A stretch of DNA of 64,000 bases, taken from Phil1 sp040767925. GTDB taxonomy: Bacteria > Bacillota > Clostridia > Christensenellales > CAG-138. Shown piece after piece: positions 50,759-60,287 of this stretch. The stretch is from positions 1,116,001-1,180,000 of the forward strand of contig JAXGNN010000001.1 of NCBI GenBank assembly GCA_040767925.1. The letters run 5' to 3'. Within the stretch, counting starts at the first letter, position 1. Every line of letters begins with the position of its first letter. The position numbers and the translations under genes were made by a program. The notes under the pieces were generated by a model. It saw only the letters and a list, made by a program, of their open reading frames with translations, had not been told where the DNA came from and searched no databases.

Positions 50759-51976
50759 GATTACCCGCACATACCCCTTCTTGCCCTTGCGCAGGATGAT
50801 CCCTTCGGGGAGCTTCGCCGCGTCCGCCGCGGCGTAAACGTCCGTGACCTTCTCGTCGTCCATAAAAACGCCGCCGCCCTCGATGGTGCGCCGCGCGTCG
50901 CTCTTGCTCTGGCAGAGCGAGCAGAGCACCAGAAGGTCGGTCACGCGAAGTCCGCATCGCGCGGCTTCCTCGGCCGTGAGGCGGACGGTGGGCATGTGCT
51001 CGATGCTGCCGCCGCCGCCGAAGAGCGCCTCGGCCGCGAGCTTCGCCTTTTCGGCCTCCGCCTCGCCGTGCACCTGCGCGGTGAGCGTGAGGGCGAGCGT
51101 CTTTTTCGCCGCGTTGATGTCCGCTCCGGACGCCGTGAGCGCCGAAATCTCCTCGAGCGGCAGGAAGGTCAGAAGCTTCATGCAGTTGGCGACGTCCGCG
51201 TCGTCCACGTTGCGCCAGTACTGGTAGAAATCGTACACGCTGGTCCTCGCCGGGTCGAGCCAGAGCGCGCCCTTCTCGGTCTTGCCCATCTTCTTGCCCT
51301 CGCTGGTGGCGAGAAGCGTCGTCGTGAGCGCGTAGGCGGGCTTCTGCTCCTTGCGGCGGATGAGGTCCGCGCCGCTCAGGATGTTGCTCCACTGGTCGTC
51401 GCCCCCCATCTGGAGGCAGCAATTGTACTTGCGGTGGAGCACGAGGAAATCGTAGCTCTGCATGAGCATATAGCCCATCTCGAAGAAGGTGAGGCCGCGC
51501 TCCATGCGCTGGCGGTAGCAGTCGGCCGTCAGCATGCGGTTGACGGAGAAATGCACGCCGATGTCCCGCATGAATTCGAGGAAGTTGAGGCTGCGAAGCC
51601 AGGTGGCGTTGTTGTCGACGATGGCGGCGTTCTCCCCTCCGAAGTCGAGCAGGCGCGCCATCTGCCTCTGGAAGCAGGCGGCGTTGTGGTCGAGCTCCTC
51701 CGAGGTCATCATGCGGCGCATGTCCGTTTTGCCCGAGGGGTCGCCGATCTCCGCGGTGCCCGCGCCGAGCAGCACGATGGGCCTGTGGCCCGCGCGCTGC
51801 ATATGCGCCATGGTCATAAGGGCGACGTAGTGGCCGATGTGCAGGCTGTCCGCCGTCGGGTCATAGCCGATATAGAAGGTCACCTTTTCCCGGCCCATCA
51901 GCTCGCGCAGCTCCTCCGGGTGGGAGCACTGTTTCAAAAAGCCGCGCTCGGCGAGTATGTCGTATGCGTTCTTCAT
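50747..51976 (-). CDS. tyrS: Tyrosyl-tRNA synthetase
   Basis: A 409-residue class I synthetase charging tRNA-Tyr. HIGH motif in DSLHIGH, KMSKS variant KMGKT, and a C-terminal S4 RNA-binding domain (VTDLLVLCSLCQSKSDARRTI) are present. ATG 51976 is chosen (MKNAYDILAERGFL) because the longer frame above is not homologous. No T-box leader was seen in the 20 nt to the upstream gene. The last codons fall in a repeat. Confidence 0.95.
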   Translation of the reverse strand: MKNAYDILAERGFLKQCSHPEELRELMGREKVTFYIGYDPTADSLHIGHYVALMTMAHMQRAGHRPIVLLGAGTAEIGDPSGKTDMRRMMTSEELDHNAACFQRQMARLLDFGGENAAIVDNNATWLRSLNFLEFMRDIGVHFSVNRMLTADCYRQRMERGLTFFEMGYMLMQSYDFLVLHRKYNCCLQMGGDDQWSNILSGADLIRRKEQKPAYALTTTLLATSEGKKMGKTEKGALWLDPARTSVYDFYQYWRNVDDADVANCMKLLTFLPLEEISALTASGADINAAKKTLALTLTAQVHGEAEAEKAKLAAEALFGGGGSIEHMPTVRLTAEEAARCGLRVTDLLVLCSLCQSKSDARRTIEGGGVFMDDEKVTDVYAAADAAKLPEGIILRKGKKGYVRVIIDD

Positions 51977-51995
51977 CTTCCCTAACCCCCGCAAC

Positions 51996-52514
51996 TTATC
52001 GCTTGATCGTAATATAGCGCTTTTGGCCCAGCCTCTCCGCGAGGCGGCGGCGAAGATCCCCCGCCGTGCCCTGCGTGAAGCCCGCCTTCGACACGATGAA
52101 CGCCTGCCCCTTGTTGAAGTAAAGGTAAAAAGCGTCGGGCGTCTCATAGCAGGCGCGCACCTCCTCGTAGCGGCGCTTGAGCTCCTCCCCGTCTGCGGAG
52201 ACGGAGAAGCCCTGCTTGCGGAAGGCGTAAGCCTGCGCGGCATCCTTGAAGGAGGCCTTGTCGAACTTCCTCGCGGGCGCGATAAAAAGAAAATACGCCC
52301 TGCGCGCGAACACGAATATGCCCAGCGCGATGACGCCGAGGTAAATCCAGCCGCGGATGACGATGGAAAAGACAAGGCCCAACGCGAGCATGGCGAAGAG
52401 CAGCGCGAAGAGGGCGTATGTGCTCCACGGAACCTTCTTTACGAGCCGCGCGTTGAAGCGCTGGAACGCGAGCACCGTATCCCTCGTGTATGCCGTTGTG
52501 TTGAAAATCTCCAT
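51996..52514 (-). CDS. YcxB-like membrane protein
   Basis: A 172-residue protein with two adjacent hydrophobic helices (about residues 30-75) and a soluble C-terminal domain resembling YcxB-like proteins (RYEEVRACYETPDAFYLYFNKGQAFIVSKAGF). Function unknown. It lies 20 nt upstream of tyrS on the same strand and is probably cotranscribed with it. Confidence 0.75.
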   Translation of the reverse strand: MEIFNTTAYTRDTVLAFQRFNARLVKKVPWSTYALFALLFAMLALGLVFSIVIRGWIYLGVIALGIFVFARRAYFLFIAPARKFDKASFKDAAQAYAFRKQGFSVSADGEELKRRYEEVRACYETPDAFYLYFNKGQAFIVSKAGFTQGTAGDLRRRLAERLGQKRYITIKR

Positions 52515-52630
52515 GCGGGGCGCCTTTCATCGGTCAATGGCGATAGTTTACCATCTTTTGTGCCTTTCCGCAAGACAAACGGCCCTCCGCAGGGGAAGGC
52601 CGCCGGGCAAACAACGGATTGTATCCGCGC

Positions 52631-53353
52631 CTACTTGGTGCTGTTGATGCGGGGGTCGTCGTCCGGGATCAGGTCCGCGACCACCACGCAGCGCTGCTTG
52701 GAGGTGCCGACCTTCTTGTCGAACTCCCCGTAGCAGGTGATGAGGGTGATGCGCGGCGTCTCGCTGTCCATATCCATCACCTCACTCGGCACCGCGTTAT
52801 AAGGATAGAATTCCACGCTCGCGACCGCGAAGTAGCGCACGCTCCCGTTATCCAACGCAACGGCGATCAGCTCGCCTTCCTTCATGTTCCACAGAACCGA
52901 GAAGCGGCCAATCTTGCCGTTCAGGCTTTTGTGGCCGTTCAGGAGGGCGTTGCCCGGTTCGCCCGGAGAGGGGCCGTGCTCGTACCACGCGGCGAGGTCG
53001 GGATCCTCGACCGTGTCCATCTGCCCCGCCTTTTCGCCTTCCTCGATGCGGCCGACGGGCACGATGTCGCACATGACCTCGGCGTCTATAAAATAGATGC
53101 GCAAGGGGATAGGTTGCACATAGGGCGTTTCCTCGGGCGTATTGCCCGGCGTAGCGCTCGGCTGCGCGCCGGTGTCCCAGGGAGAAGTCGCCCCGGGCGT
53201 CGCCGTCGGCGCGGGCGAGGCGATCGCGTCCACGTCCGGCGGCACGTATTCCCCGGGGATCAGCACGTACTGGCGGATCACGAGAAAAACGCCCGAGGCA
53301 AGCAAAAGGGCGCTGAGCACATATAGGAGAATGTTGATTTTTTTCCTTCCCAT
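52631..53353 (-). CDS. Sortase family transpeptidase
   Basis: A 240-residue sortase with an N-terminal membrane anchor (residues 7-27), a Thr/Pro/Ala-rich linker (about 40-75) and the catalytic domain. The triad is visible: His in LNGHKSLNGK, Cys in TLITCYGE and Arg in SKQRCVVVAD. Sortases attach proteins to the cell wall or polymerise pili. No LPxTG-type substrate is encoded in this window, so it would serve genes elsewhere. Subclass is not assigned. Confidence 0.85.
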   Translation of the reverse strand: MGRKKINILLYVLSALLLASGVFLVIRQYVLIPGEYVPPDVDAIASPAPTATPGATSPWDTGAQPSATPGNTPEETPYVQPIPLRIYFIDAEVMCDIVPVGRIEEGEKAGQMDTVEDPDLAAWYEHGPSPGEPGNALLNGHKSLNGKIGRFSVLWNMKEGELIAVALDNGSVRYFAVASVEFYPYNAVPSEVMDMDSETPRITLITCYGEFDKKVGTSKQRCVVVADLIPDDDPRINSTK

Positions 53354-53445
53354 GGAAGTATTATAGCATTCCCCCCGCGCGCTGGCAAATGGACATATCG
53401 TGAAATAAGCGTGAAGCCTGCGGCGTCTTCCTCTACGCGCGCCGT

Positions 53446-54936
53446 TCAGGGCGCGTCCGTCCTCCCGTAAATATAGGCCATGCGGCGTATTTTTTTCGCG
53501 AGTTCCGCCGTGCACTGGCCGGGGAGCAGGCGCCACTTCCAGTTTCCCCCGAGCGTGCTCGGCGCGTTCATGCGGCTCTTGGCGCCGAGGCCGAGGTAAT
53601 CCTGCATCTGCGCGATGAAGAGGTCCGCGGCGCTCGCCATGCCCCCGCGGATCATGCCCATGTGGAATTCCTCCCCGCAGCCGACGCCGAGGTATTCGGC
53701 CGCGAACGCCGCGTCCTCCGGCGCGGCCTCGCGCCGCCACGCCATGACGGGCATGTTGTCGTGCGTGCCGACGTAGCAGACGCAGTTTTTCGGATACGCG
53801 TGGGGCAAATAGCTGCTCTGCTCCCGCGCGTCGAACGCGAACGCGAGCACCTTCATGCCGGGGAGCCCGGAGGCTTCGAGCAGCGCGCGCGCCGCGTCGT
53901 CCAACTCGCCCAGATCCTCCGCGACGAGCTCCATCCCCGGCGCGGCCTCCCTGAGCGCATTGACGAGGGGAAGCCCCGGCCCTTTGACCCAGCTTCCGGC
54001 GATCGCGGTCGTTTCTCCCGCCGGCACGCTCCAGTAGCTCTCGAAGCCGCGGAAATGGTCGATGCGCAGCGCGTCGTAAATCCGCGCGGCGCCCGCCATG
54101 CGCGCCCGCCACCAGGAGAAGCCGTCCTTTGCCATCTCGTCCCAGCGGTAGAGCGGGTTGCCCCAGAGCTGGCCGGTCGAGGAGAAATAATCCGGCGGCA
54201 CGCCCGCGACGGCGACGGGTTTCAATCCCGCGCCGAGCTGGAAAAGCTCCGGGCGCGTCCAGACGTCCGCAGAGTCGAGCGCGACATAGATGGGCATATC
54301 GCCCATGATGCGGATGCCAAGGCCCCGCGCGTAGGCGCGAAGCGCGTCCCACTGCCGGAAGAACAAATATTGGACATAGGAAAAGAAGCCGATGTCCTCC
54401 GCGAGGAGTTCTTTATACTTTTCGAGCGCCTCGGGCCGCCTTTCGCGGATGTCCTCATCCTCCCATTCGGTCCACGGGCGCATATGGAAATGCCGCTTGA
54501 GCGCCATGAAGAGCGCGTAATCCGGCAGCCACGCGGCGTTTTCATCGGAAAAACGCGCAAGCGCCGCCGCGTCCCTCTCCCGGCCGCGCGCGTACGCGGC
54601 GCGCAGCAGATCGAAGCGCCTTTCGTAGATCGCGGCATAATCCACGCTCCCGGGCGCGCCCTTGGGCGCATGCGCATCCATTTCTTCCTTCGTGAGAAGG
54701 CCTTCTTCGACGAGGAGCGTGGGGTCGACGAAGTACGGGTTGCCCGCGTAGGCCGAGAACGACTGATAGGGCGAATCCCCGTAACCCGTCGGCCCGAGCG
54801 GGAGCATCTGCCAGTAGCGCTGGCCCGCCGCCGCGAGAAAATCCACGAAATCGTATGCCGCCCTGCCGAGCGTCCCGATGCCGCCCTCGGAGGGGAGGGA
54901 AAAGACGGGCAGAAGTATGCCGCTGCTGCGTTCCAT
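53446..54936 (-). CDS. malQ: 4-alpha-glucanotransferase (amylomaltase)
   Basis: A 496-residue GH77 enzyme transferring alpha-1,4-glucan segments. The nucleophile region ALRIDHFRGFESYW, acid/base VAEDLGELD and the third acidic residue in VGTHDNMPVMAW are all present, as is the N-terminal GILLPVFSLPSEGGIGTLG. It lies upstream of the sortase on the same strand with a 92-nt gap. Role in glycogen or maltodextrin use. Confidence 0.95.
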   Translation of the reverse strand: MERSSGILLPVFSLPSEGGIGTLGRAAYDFVDFLAAAGQRYWQMLPLGPTGYGDSPYQSFSAYAGNPYFVDPTLLVEEGLLTKEEMDAHAPKGAPGSVDYAAIYERRFDLLRAAYARGRERDAAALARFSDENAAWLPDYALFMALKRHFHMRPWTEWEDEDIRERRPEALEKYKELLAEDIGFFSYVQYLFFRQWDALRAYARGLGIRIMGDMPIYVALDSADVWTRPELFQLGAGLKPVAVAGVPPDYFSSTGQLWGNPLYRWDEMAKDGFSWWRARMAGAARIYDALRIDHFRGFESYWSVPAGETTAIAGSWVKGPGLPLVNALREAAPGMELVAEDLGELDDAARALLEASGLPGMKVLAFAFDAREQSSYLPHAYPKNCVCYVGTHDNMPVMAWRREAAPEDAAFAAEYLGVGCGEEFHMGMIRGGMASAADLFIAQMQDYLGLGAKSRMNAPSTLGGNWKWRLLPGQCTAELAKKIRRMAYIYGRTDAP

Positions 54937-55168
54937 AAGCCTATGATACCCCGTTTGCCGCGTCCCGCGGCACGCCTTCCGTTTTCATCGCCGGGCAGGT
55001 GTCCGCCCGATCCCATTCATTTTAGACGCGCGATGCGTTTAAGTCAAATGCCGGCGGGTTATCGGCAGTTTACATAGGGGATAAGATTAAGAACCATTCC
55101 TGTTGACAGCTTAAAACCGAGGTGCTACCATACGGTGAGAGGCGTATTGTTTGAGGAGGGGAAGCGTT

Positions 55169-56563
55169 ATGGCACAGTACAGATGCACTGTTTGCGGCTT
55201 TATTTACGATGAGGAAAAGGAGGGCAAGCCCTTCGCGGCGCTCGAGAAGTGCCCCGTCTGCATGCAGCCGGCCTCCGTTTTCGTAAAGCTCGAAGAAGAA
55301 GCGGAACCGCGGGAAAGCGCGCCCGATCCCGTGCCGAAGGCCCTCGAATACCCGAAGGAGTACGCGCGGCGCGACGAGAAGTGCCGCTACATGGCGGAGA
55401 TCCACGAGATGGCGGTCACGGGCAAGCCGCTCTCCGGCTCGATGGGCACGCTCCTGCCCATGCCGGACTGGGACGACATCCTCCTCCTCGGCGCGCAGCT
55501 CGACCCCCTGCCGCTCGACGACGGCGCGCCCGTCAACACGACGACCGTCATCGGCAGGAGGGCCAAACAGCCCATGGCGCTCGAAAGCCCGATCTATATC
55601 TCCCACATGTCCTTCGGCGCGCTCTCGCGCGAGGCGAAAGTGGCGCTCGCGCGCGGCAGCGCCCTGGCGAAGACCGCCACGTGCAGCGGCGAGGGAGGCG
55701 TCCTCCCCGAGGAGAGGGACGCGGCCTATAAATACATCTTCGAATACGTCCCCAACAAATACGGCGCCACGCAAGAGAACTTCCGCCGCGCGGACGCGAT
55801 TGAAATCAAGATCGGGCAGGGCACCAAGCCCGGCATGGGCGGCCACCTGCCCGCGGAAAAGGTGACGCGCGAGATCGCGGAGATCCGCGGCAGAAAGGCG
55901 GGCGAGGACATACAATCCCCCTCGCGCTTCCCCGAGATCCAGTCGAAGGACGACCTCAAGAGGATGGTGGGCATGCTCCGCAGCGAGTCCGGCGGCCGGC
56001 CCGTCGGCATCAAGCTCGCGGCCGGGCGCATCGAGCGCGACCTCGCCTGGTGCGTGCACGCCGGGGCGGATTTCGTGACGATCGACGGGCGCGGCGGCGC
56101 CACCGGCTCGAGCCCGCTCCTGCTTCGCGAGGCGACGACCCTCCCTACGGTATACGCCCTTTACCGCGCGCGCAAGTTCCTCGACGCGGCGGGGGCGGAC
56201 ATATCGCTCGTCGTCACGGGCGGGCTTCGCGTATCGGCGGATTTTATCAAGGCGCTCGCCATGGGCGCGGACGCCGTCGCCATCGCCTCCGCGGCGCTCA
56301 TCGCCGCCGCGTGCCAGCAATACCGCATCTGCGGCAGCGGCAACTGCCCCGTGGGCGTCGCCACGCAGAACGCGGAACTTCGCGCGCGTCTCGATATCGA
56401 CGCCGCCTCCCGCCGCGTGGCGAACTTCCTCAACGTCTCCACCGACGAGCTTCGCATGTTCGCGCGCATCTCGGGGCACGACGACGTGCACAATCTCACC
56501 GTCGAGGACCTCGTCACCACGAGCCGGGAGATCGCGGAGCACACGAACATCCGGCACGCTTAA
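55169..56563 (+). CDS. Rubredoxin-like domain fused to glutamate synthase FMN domain
   Basis: A 464-residue protein. Residues 1-45 form a rubredoxin-like domain (YRCTVCGFIYD ... CPVC). The rest is the GltS FMN-binding domain, with SHMSFGALSREAKVALARGSA, TIDGRGGATGSSP and the [3Fe-4S] cysteines in CRICGSGNCPVGVATQ-like order (YRICGSGNCPVGVATQ). No glutaminase domain is present, so ammonia must come from elsewhere, or the enzyme is a GltS-like FMN oxidoreductase. ATG 55169 follows GAGGAGGGGAAG. Converges on nfnAB, a possible NADPH source. Confidence 0.85.
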   Translation: MAQYRCTVCGFIYDEEKEGKPFAALEKCPVCMQPASVFVKLEEEAEPRESAPDPVPKALEYPKEYARRDEKCRYMAEIHEMAVTGKPLSGSMGTLLPMPDWDDILLLGAQLDPLPLDDGAPVNTTTVIGRRAKQPMALESPIYISHMSFGALSREAKVALARGSALAKTATCSGEGGVLPEERDAAYKYIFEYVPNKYGATQENFRRADAIEIKIGQGTKPGMGGHLPAEKVTREIAEIRGRKAGEDIQSPSRFPEIQSKDDLKRMVGMLRSESGGRPVGIKLAAGRIERDLAWCVHAGADFVTIDGRGGATGSSPLLLREATTLPTVYALYRARKFLDAAGADISLVVTGGLRVSADFIKALAMGADAVAIASAALIAAACQQYRICGSGNCPVGVATQNAELRARLDIDAASRRVANFLNVSTDELRMFARISGHDDVHNLTVEDLVTTSREIAEHTNIRHA

Positions 56564-56566
56564 GGC

Positions 56567-56949
56567 AATTGACAATTGATAATTGACAATTGACAAACAA
56601 GAACGCCCGCTGCGGCGGGGATCGCTTCCCTTCGGATCGGCGGGGACGGTTCTGCAAGCATGAGGGTGATGTGGGCCGGGATTCGCATCGGGCTGTCGGG
56701 GCAACGGGTAAATGGAACCGCGCAGAACCGTCCCCAACGCACAAAAAACGAAAAATCATACGGGCTTGCCGCTTCGGGGACAGTCCTGCGGCGATTTTCG
56801 CCGCCTGCTGTTCCCTTACATACAGCCTTATCGTTTAGGGCGCGCATCTCCCTCACGCGCGCAGAACCGTCCCCGGAACGCATACGAAAACGGCCTCCGC
56901 GCTGCAAGCGGAGGCCGTATTCTTAATTGTCAATTATCAATTGTCAATT
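56567..56949. repeat. 383-nt MITE-like element with 25-nt perfect terminal inverted repeats
   Basis: Bounded by perfect 25-nt inverted repeats (56567-56591 and 56925-56949) made of AATTGAC/AATTGAT units. Inside are GGGGACGGTTCTGC (56642-56655), its inverted copies GCAGAACCGTCCCC at 56722-56735 and 56861-56874, a near match at 56776-56789 and a terminator. No transposase or gene. The nfnB stop codon lies inside the right terminal repeat; the glutamate-synthase-like gene ends three nt before the left one. Confidence 0.8.
56887..56923. terminator. Bidirectional terminator within the inverted-repeat element
   Basis: Stem CGGCCTCCGC (56891-56900) with GCGGAGGCCG (56908-56917) and a seven-nt loop, flanked by AAAA on the left and TATTCTT on the right, so it can act on both strands between the two convergent operons. 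Confidence 0.75.
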
Positions 56950-58324
56950 TCCTATGGATCGCCTCGGCCGCGACCTTGCCCGCGCCCATGGCGAGGATCA
57001 CGGTCGCCGCGCCCGAAACGGCGTCCCCGCCGGCGTAGACGTATTCGCGGCTCGTCTCGCCGTTCTCGTCGACGATGATGCCGCCCCACTTCTCGGTCTT
57101 AAGTCCGGGGGTGGTGTTGCGGATGAGCGGGTTGGGCGACTGGCCGATGGCGATGACCACCGTGTCGACCGGCAGGTTGAACTCGCTGTCCTTTTTGACG
57201 ACGGGGCGGCGGCGGCCGGAGGCGTCCGGCTCGCCGAGCTCCATCTCGACGCAGTCGATGGAGGAGACGAAGCCCTTCTCGTCCCCGTGGATGGCGACGG
57301 GGTTGCACAGCAGGCGGAAGTCGATCCCCTCCTCTTTCGCGTGATGCACCTCCTCGCGGCGGGCGGGCATTTCATTTTCACTTCGACGGTAGACGATGTA
57401 AACATGCTCCGCGCCCATGCGCTTGGCGCAGCGCGCGGCGTCCATGGCGACGTTGCCCCCGCCCACGACCGCGACGGATTTGCCCACGCGCACCGGCGTG
57501 TCCGTCTCGGGGAACTGATAGGCCTTCATGAGATTGATGCGGGTGAGGAACTCGTTCGCGCTGTACACGCCCGAGAGGTTCTCGCCCGGGATGTGCATGA
57601 AGCTGGGCAGCCCCGCGCCCGTGCCGATGAAGATGGCGCTGTACCCCTCCTCCTGCATGAGCTCGTCGAGCGAGCAGCACTTGCCGACGACCATGTTGGT
57701 CTGAAGCTCGACGCCGAGCTTGCACACGCCCTCGATCTCGCGGCGGACGAGCTCCTTGGGAAGGCGGAACTCCGGTATGCCGTAGGAGAGCACGCCGCCG
57801 GGCGCGTGGAGCGCCTCGAACATGGTGACCTTATAGCCGAGCTTGGCGAGGTCCCCCGCGCAGGTGACGCCCGCGGGGCCGGAGCCGATGACGGCGACCT
57901 TTTTGCCGTTGGGCGGCGCGGTCTCGACGGGGGTTTCCCCTTGCGCCATCGCGTAGTCCGAAACGAAGCGCTCGAGGCGGCCGATCGCGACCGGCTCGCC
58001 CTTGATGCCGCGCACGCAGCGCTCCTCGCACTGGGTCTCCTGGGGGCAGACGCGCCCGCAGATGGCGGGGAGGGAGTTCGTCTCGCGGATTTTCAAATAG
58101 GCGCCGATGAAATCGCCCTTTTTCACGAGCTCGATGAACGCGGGGATCTGCACGTTGACGGGGCAGCCCGCCACGCAGGGCATATGCTTGCAGTTGATGC
58201 AGCGCGAAGCCTCCTCGAGCGCGAGCGCCTCGTCGTAGCCGAGGGCGACCTCCCTGAAATTCCGGGCGCGCTCGACGGGATCCTGCTCGGGCATCGCGGT
58301 CTTTTTCAAAGTCATGTTAGGCAT
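56930..58324 (-). CDS. nfnB: NfnB: NADPH-binding subunit of the electron-bifurcating ferredoxin:NADP transhydrogenase
   Basis: A 464-residue protein of the GltD/NfnB family. Two N-terminal [4Fe-4S] motifs (CINCKHMPCVAGCPV, CGRVCPQETQCEERC), an FAD GSGPAG motif and a second GGGNVAMD nucleotide motif are present. Such proteins alone may be glutamate synthase small subunits; the adjacent NfnA makes NfnB the better call. Start ATG 58324 overlaps nfnA by eight nt. The C-terminus RKLTIDN is encoded by the repeat element, hinting that the repeat replaced the native end. Confidence 0.9.
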   Translation of the reverse strand: MPNMTLKKTAMPEQDPVERARNFREVALGYDEALALEEASRCINCKHMPCVAGCPVNVQIPAFIELVKKGDFIGAYLKIRETNSLPAICGRVCPQETQCEERCVRGIKGEPVAIGRLERFVSDYAMAQGETPVETAPPNGKKVAVIGSGPAGVTCAGDLAKLGYKVTMFEALHAPGGVLSYGIPEFRLPKELVRREIEGVCKLGVELQTNMVVGKCCSLDELMQEEGYSAIFIGTGAGLPSFMHIPGENLSGVYSANEFLTRINLMKAYQFPETDTPVRVGKSVAVVGGGNVAMDAARCAKRMGAEHVYIVYRRSENEMPARREEVHHAKEEGIDFRLLCNPVAIHGDEKGFVSSIDCVEMELGEPDASGRRRPVVKKDSEFNLPVDTVVIAIGQSPNPLIRNTTPGLKTEKWGGIIVDENGETSREYVYAGGDAVSGAATVILAMGAGKVAAEAIHRKLTIDN

Positions 58325-59165
58325 TGCGCACCTCCCCGGTCAGGCGGCAGATATGTTTCTCGAGGCTCGCGGCCTCCTCCTTGCGGTACATCGCGCCGCG
58401 GCGGATGGCCTCGTCGAAATCGACGAGATGGCCGTCGAAATCCGGCCCGTCGACGCAGGCGAACTTCGTTTCGCCCCCCACCGTCACGCGGCAGCAGCCG
58501 CACATGCCGGTGCCGTCGACCATGGTGGAGTTCATGGAGACGACGGTGTGGATGTTATAAGGCCGCGTCAGATCGCAGACGACCTTCATCATCATCACGG
58601 GTCCTATGGCGACCACAAGGTCGTAGGTTTCGCCCGCCTCGAGCAATTCGCGCAGCACGTCGGACACGAAGCCCTTCCTGCCGTTGCTGCCGTCGTCGGT
58701 CGTGATGAAGAGCCTGTCCGACGCGGCGGCGAACTCCTCCTCGAGCATGATGAGCTCCTTGTTCCGAAAGCCCACGATCATATCGACGTGCGCGCCGTGC
58801 TCCTTCAAAGCCTTCGCCTGCGGATAGGCGATGGCCGTGCCGAGGCCGCCGCCGATGACGGCCGCGCGCTTCACGCCCTCAAAGTGCGAGGCAACGCCGA
58901 GGGGCCCCACGAAGTCCGTAAGGAAGTCCCCCTCCTCGAGAAGCCCGAGGTGCTTCGTGGTCTTGCCGACCTCCTGGAAAATGATCGTCACCTCGCCGGT
59001 ATTCCGGTCGTAATCGGCGATGGTGAGCGGGATGCGCTCCCCATTCTCATCGATGCGCAGCATGATGAACTGGCCCGCGAGCGCCCTTTTCGCAACGTGG
59101 GGCGCATCGACGACCATCAGTTTGACGTTCGAACTGAGCACGCGCTTTTTTAGGATTTTATACAT
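58317..59165 (-). CDS. nfnA: NfnA: NADH-binding subunit of the bifurcating transhydrogenase
   Basis: A 282-residue ferredoxin-NADP reductase-like protein with FAD and NAD domains and a C-terminal [2Fe-2S] site (CGCCRVTVGG...FACVDGPDFDG). With NfnB it couples oxidation of NADH and reduced ferredoxin to reduction of two NADP+. It is the first gene of nfnAB. Together with Rnf and the hydrogenase encoded nearby it forms a complete ferredoxin/NAD(P) exchange set. Confidence 0.92.
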   Translation of the reverse strand: MYKILKKRVLSSNVKLMVVDAPHVAKRALAGQFIMLRIDENGERIPLTIADYDRNTGEVTIIFQEVGKTTKHLGLLEEGDFLTDFVGPLGVASHFEGVKRAAVIGGGLGTAIAYPQAKALKEHGAHVDMIVGFRNKELIMLEEEFAAASDRLFITTDDGSNGRKGFVSDVLRELLEAGETYDLVVAIGPVMMMKVVCDLTRPYNIHTVVSMNSTMVDGTGMCGCCRVTVGGETKFACVDGPDFDGHLVDFDEAIRRGAMYRKEEAASLEKHICRLTGEVRNA

Positions 59166-59278
59166 CGCGTGGACTCCTTTCCGGTTTTGATAAATGTCGC
59201 AAAGATGATTTTATCATCGAACGCCGCGTTCTGTACACCCCTTCGGGCGAGAAAAAGCGCGTTTTTTCGCGGTTATTT

Positions 59279-60286
59279 TTACGCGCGCGGCATATTGTCT
59301 GCAAAACCCCGCGGATGCTTTTTATGCCACTCCCACGCGGAGGCGATCATGTCGCGCATGCTCGTAACCTGCGGCGCGAAGCCCAGCACGCGCTGCGCCT
59401 TCGCGTTCGAGGCGACGAGCGCCGCGGGGTCCCCTCCCCGCCGCGCCCCGATTTTATATGGGATGGGCTTCCCCACGACCTCCCCGGCCGCCGCGAGGAT
59501 CTCCAGGTTCGTGAAGCCTTCGCCGCTGCCGAGGTTCACGATCTCGCTCTCCCCGCCGCGAAGGAGATACTCCGCCGCGCGCGCGTGCGCGCGCGCGAGG
59601 TCCATGACGTGGATGTAGTCGCGCACGCAGGTGCCGTCCCGCGTGGGGTAATCGTCTCCGAAGACCGTGAGCTCCGCGCCTCCCTCGAGGGCCGCGCGCA
59701 GCACGAGGGGGATGAGGTGCGTTTCGGGGGCGTGGTCCTCGCCGATCTCCCCGCCGGGGAGCGCCCCGCAGGCGTTGAAGTAGCGAAGCGACACGTATTT
59801 CATGCCGTAGGCGCGATCGCACCAGGCCATCATCTGCTCCATCGTGAGCTTGCTCGCGCCGTAAGGGCTCGTCGGACGGCAGGGCGCGTCCTCGGGGATG
59901 GGGATGCGCTCCGGCTCGCCGTACACCGCGGCGGAGGAGGAGAAGACGATCTTCCCGACCCCGTGCGCCGCCATCGAGGAGAGCACGGCGCGCGTGCCGC
60001 CCACGTTGTTGTCGTAATACTTCAAGGGGTCGCCCACGCTCTCCCCCACGAGGGAATAGGCCGCGAAGTGGACGACGCAGCCGACGTCGAACTCCTCGAA
60101 CAAAGAATCCATAAACGCGGAATCGCGGATATCCCCCGCGCGGAAGGCGGCTTTGGGATGCACCGCGGCGCGGTGGCCCTTCTCGAGATTGTCCGCGACG
60201 ACGACGTCAAACCCGTTTTCGATGAGCGCATGGACCGTGTGCGAGCCGATGTAGCCCGCCCCGCCGAGCACAAGAAGCTTTTTCAT
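59279..60286 (-). CDS. galE: UDP-glucose 4-epimerase
   Basis: A 335-residue extended SDR enzyme interconverting UDP-galactose and UDP-glucose. GGAGYIGSH, SSSAAVYGE, and the YxxxK pair in YGASK are intact. GGGAGGGAAATGAC precedes ATG 60286, two nt after the galK stop, so it is translationally coupled to galK. No galT is nearby. Confidence 0.95.
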   Translation of the reverse strand: MKKLLVLGGAGYIGSHTVHALIENGFDVVVADNLEKGHRAAVHPKAAFRAGDIRDSAFMDSLFEEFDVGCVVHFAAYSLVGESVGDPLKYYDNNVGGTRAVLSSMAAHGVGKIVFSSSAAVYGEPERIPIPEDAPCRPTSPYGASKLTMEQMMAWCDRAYGMKYVSLRYFNACGALPGGEIGEDHAPETHLIPLVLRAALEGGAELTVFGDDYPTRDGTCVRDYIHVMDLARAHARAAEYLLRGGESEIVNLGSGEGFTNLEILAAAGEVVGKPIPYKIGARRGGDPAALVASNAKAQRVLGFAPQVTSMRDMIASAWEWHKKHPRGFADNMPRA

Positions 60287-60287
60287 G

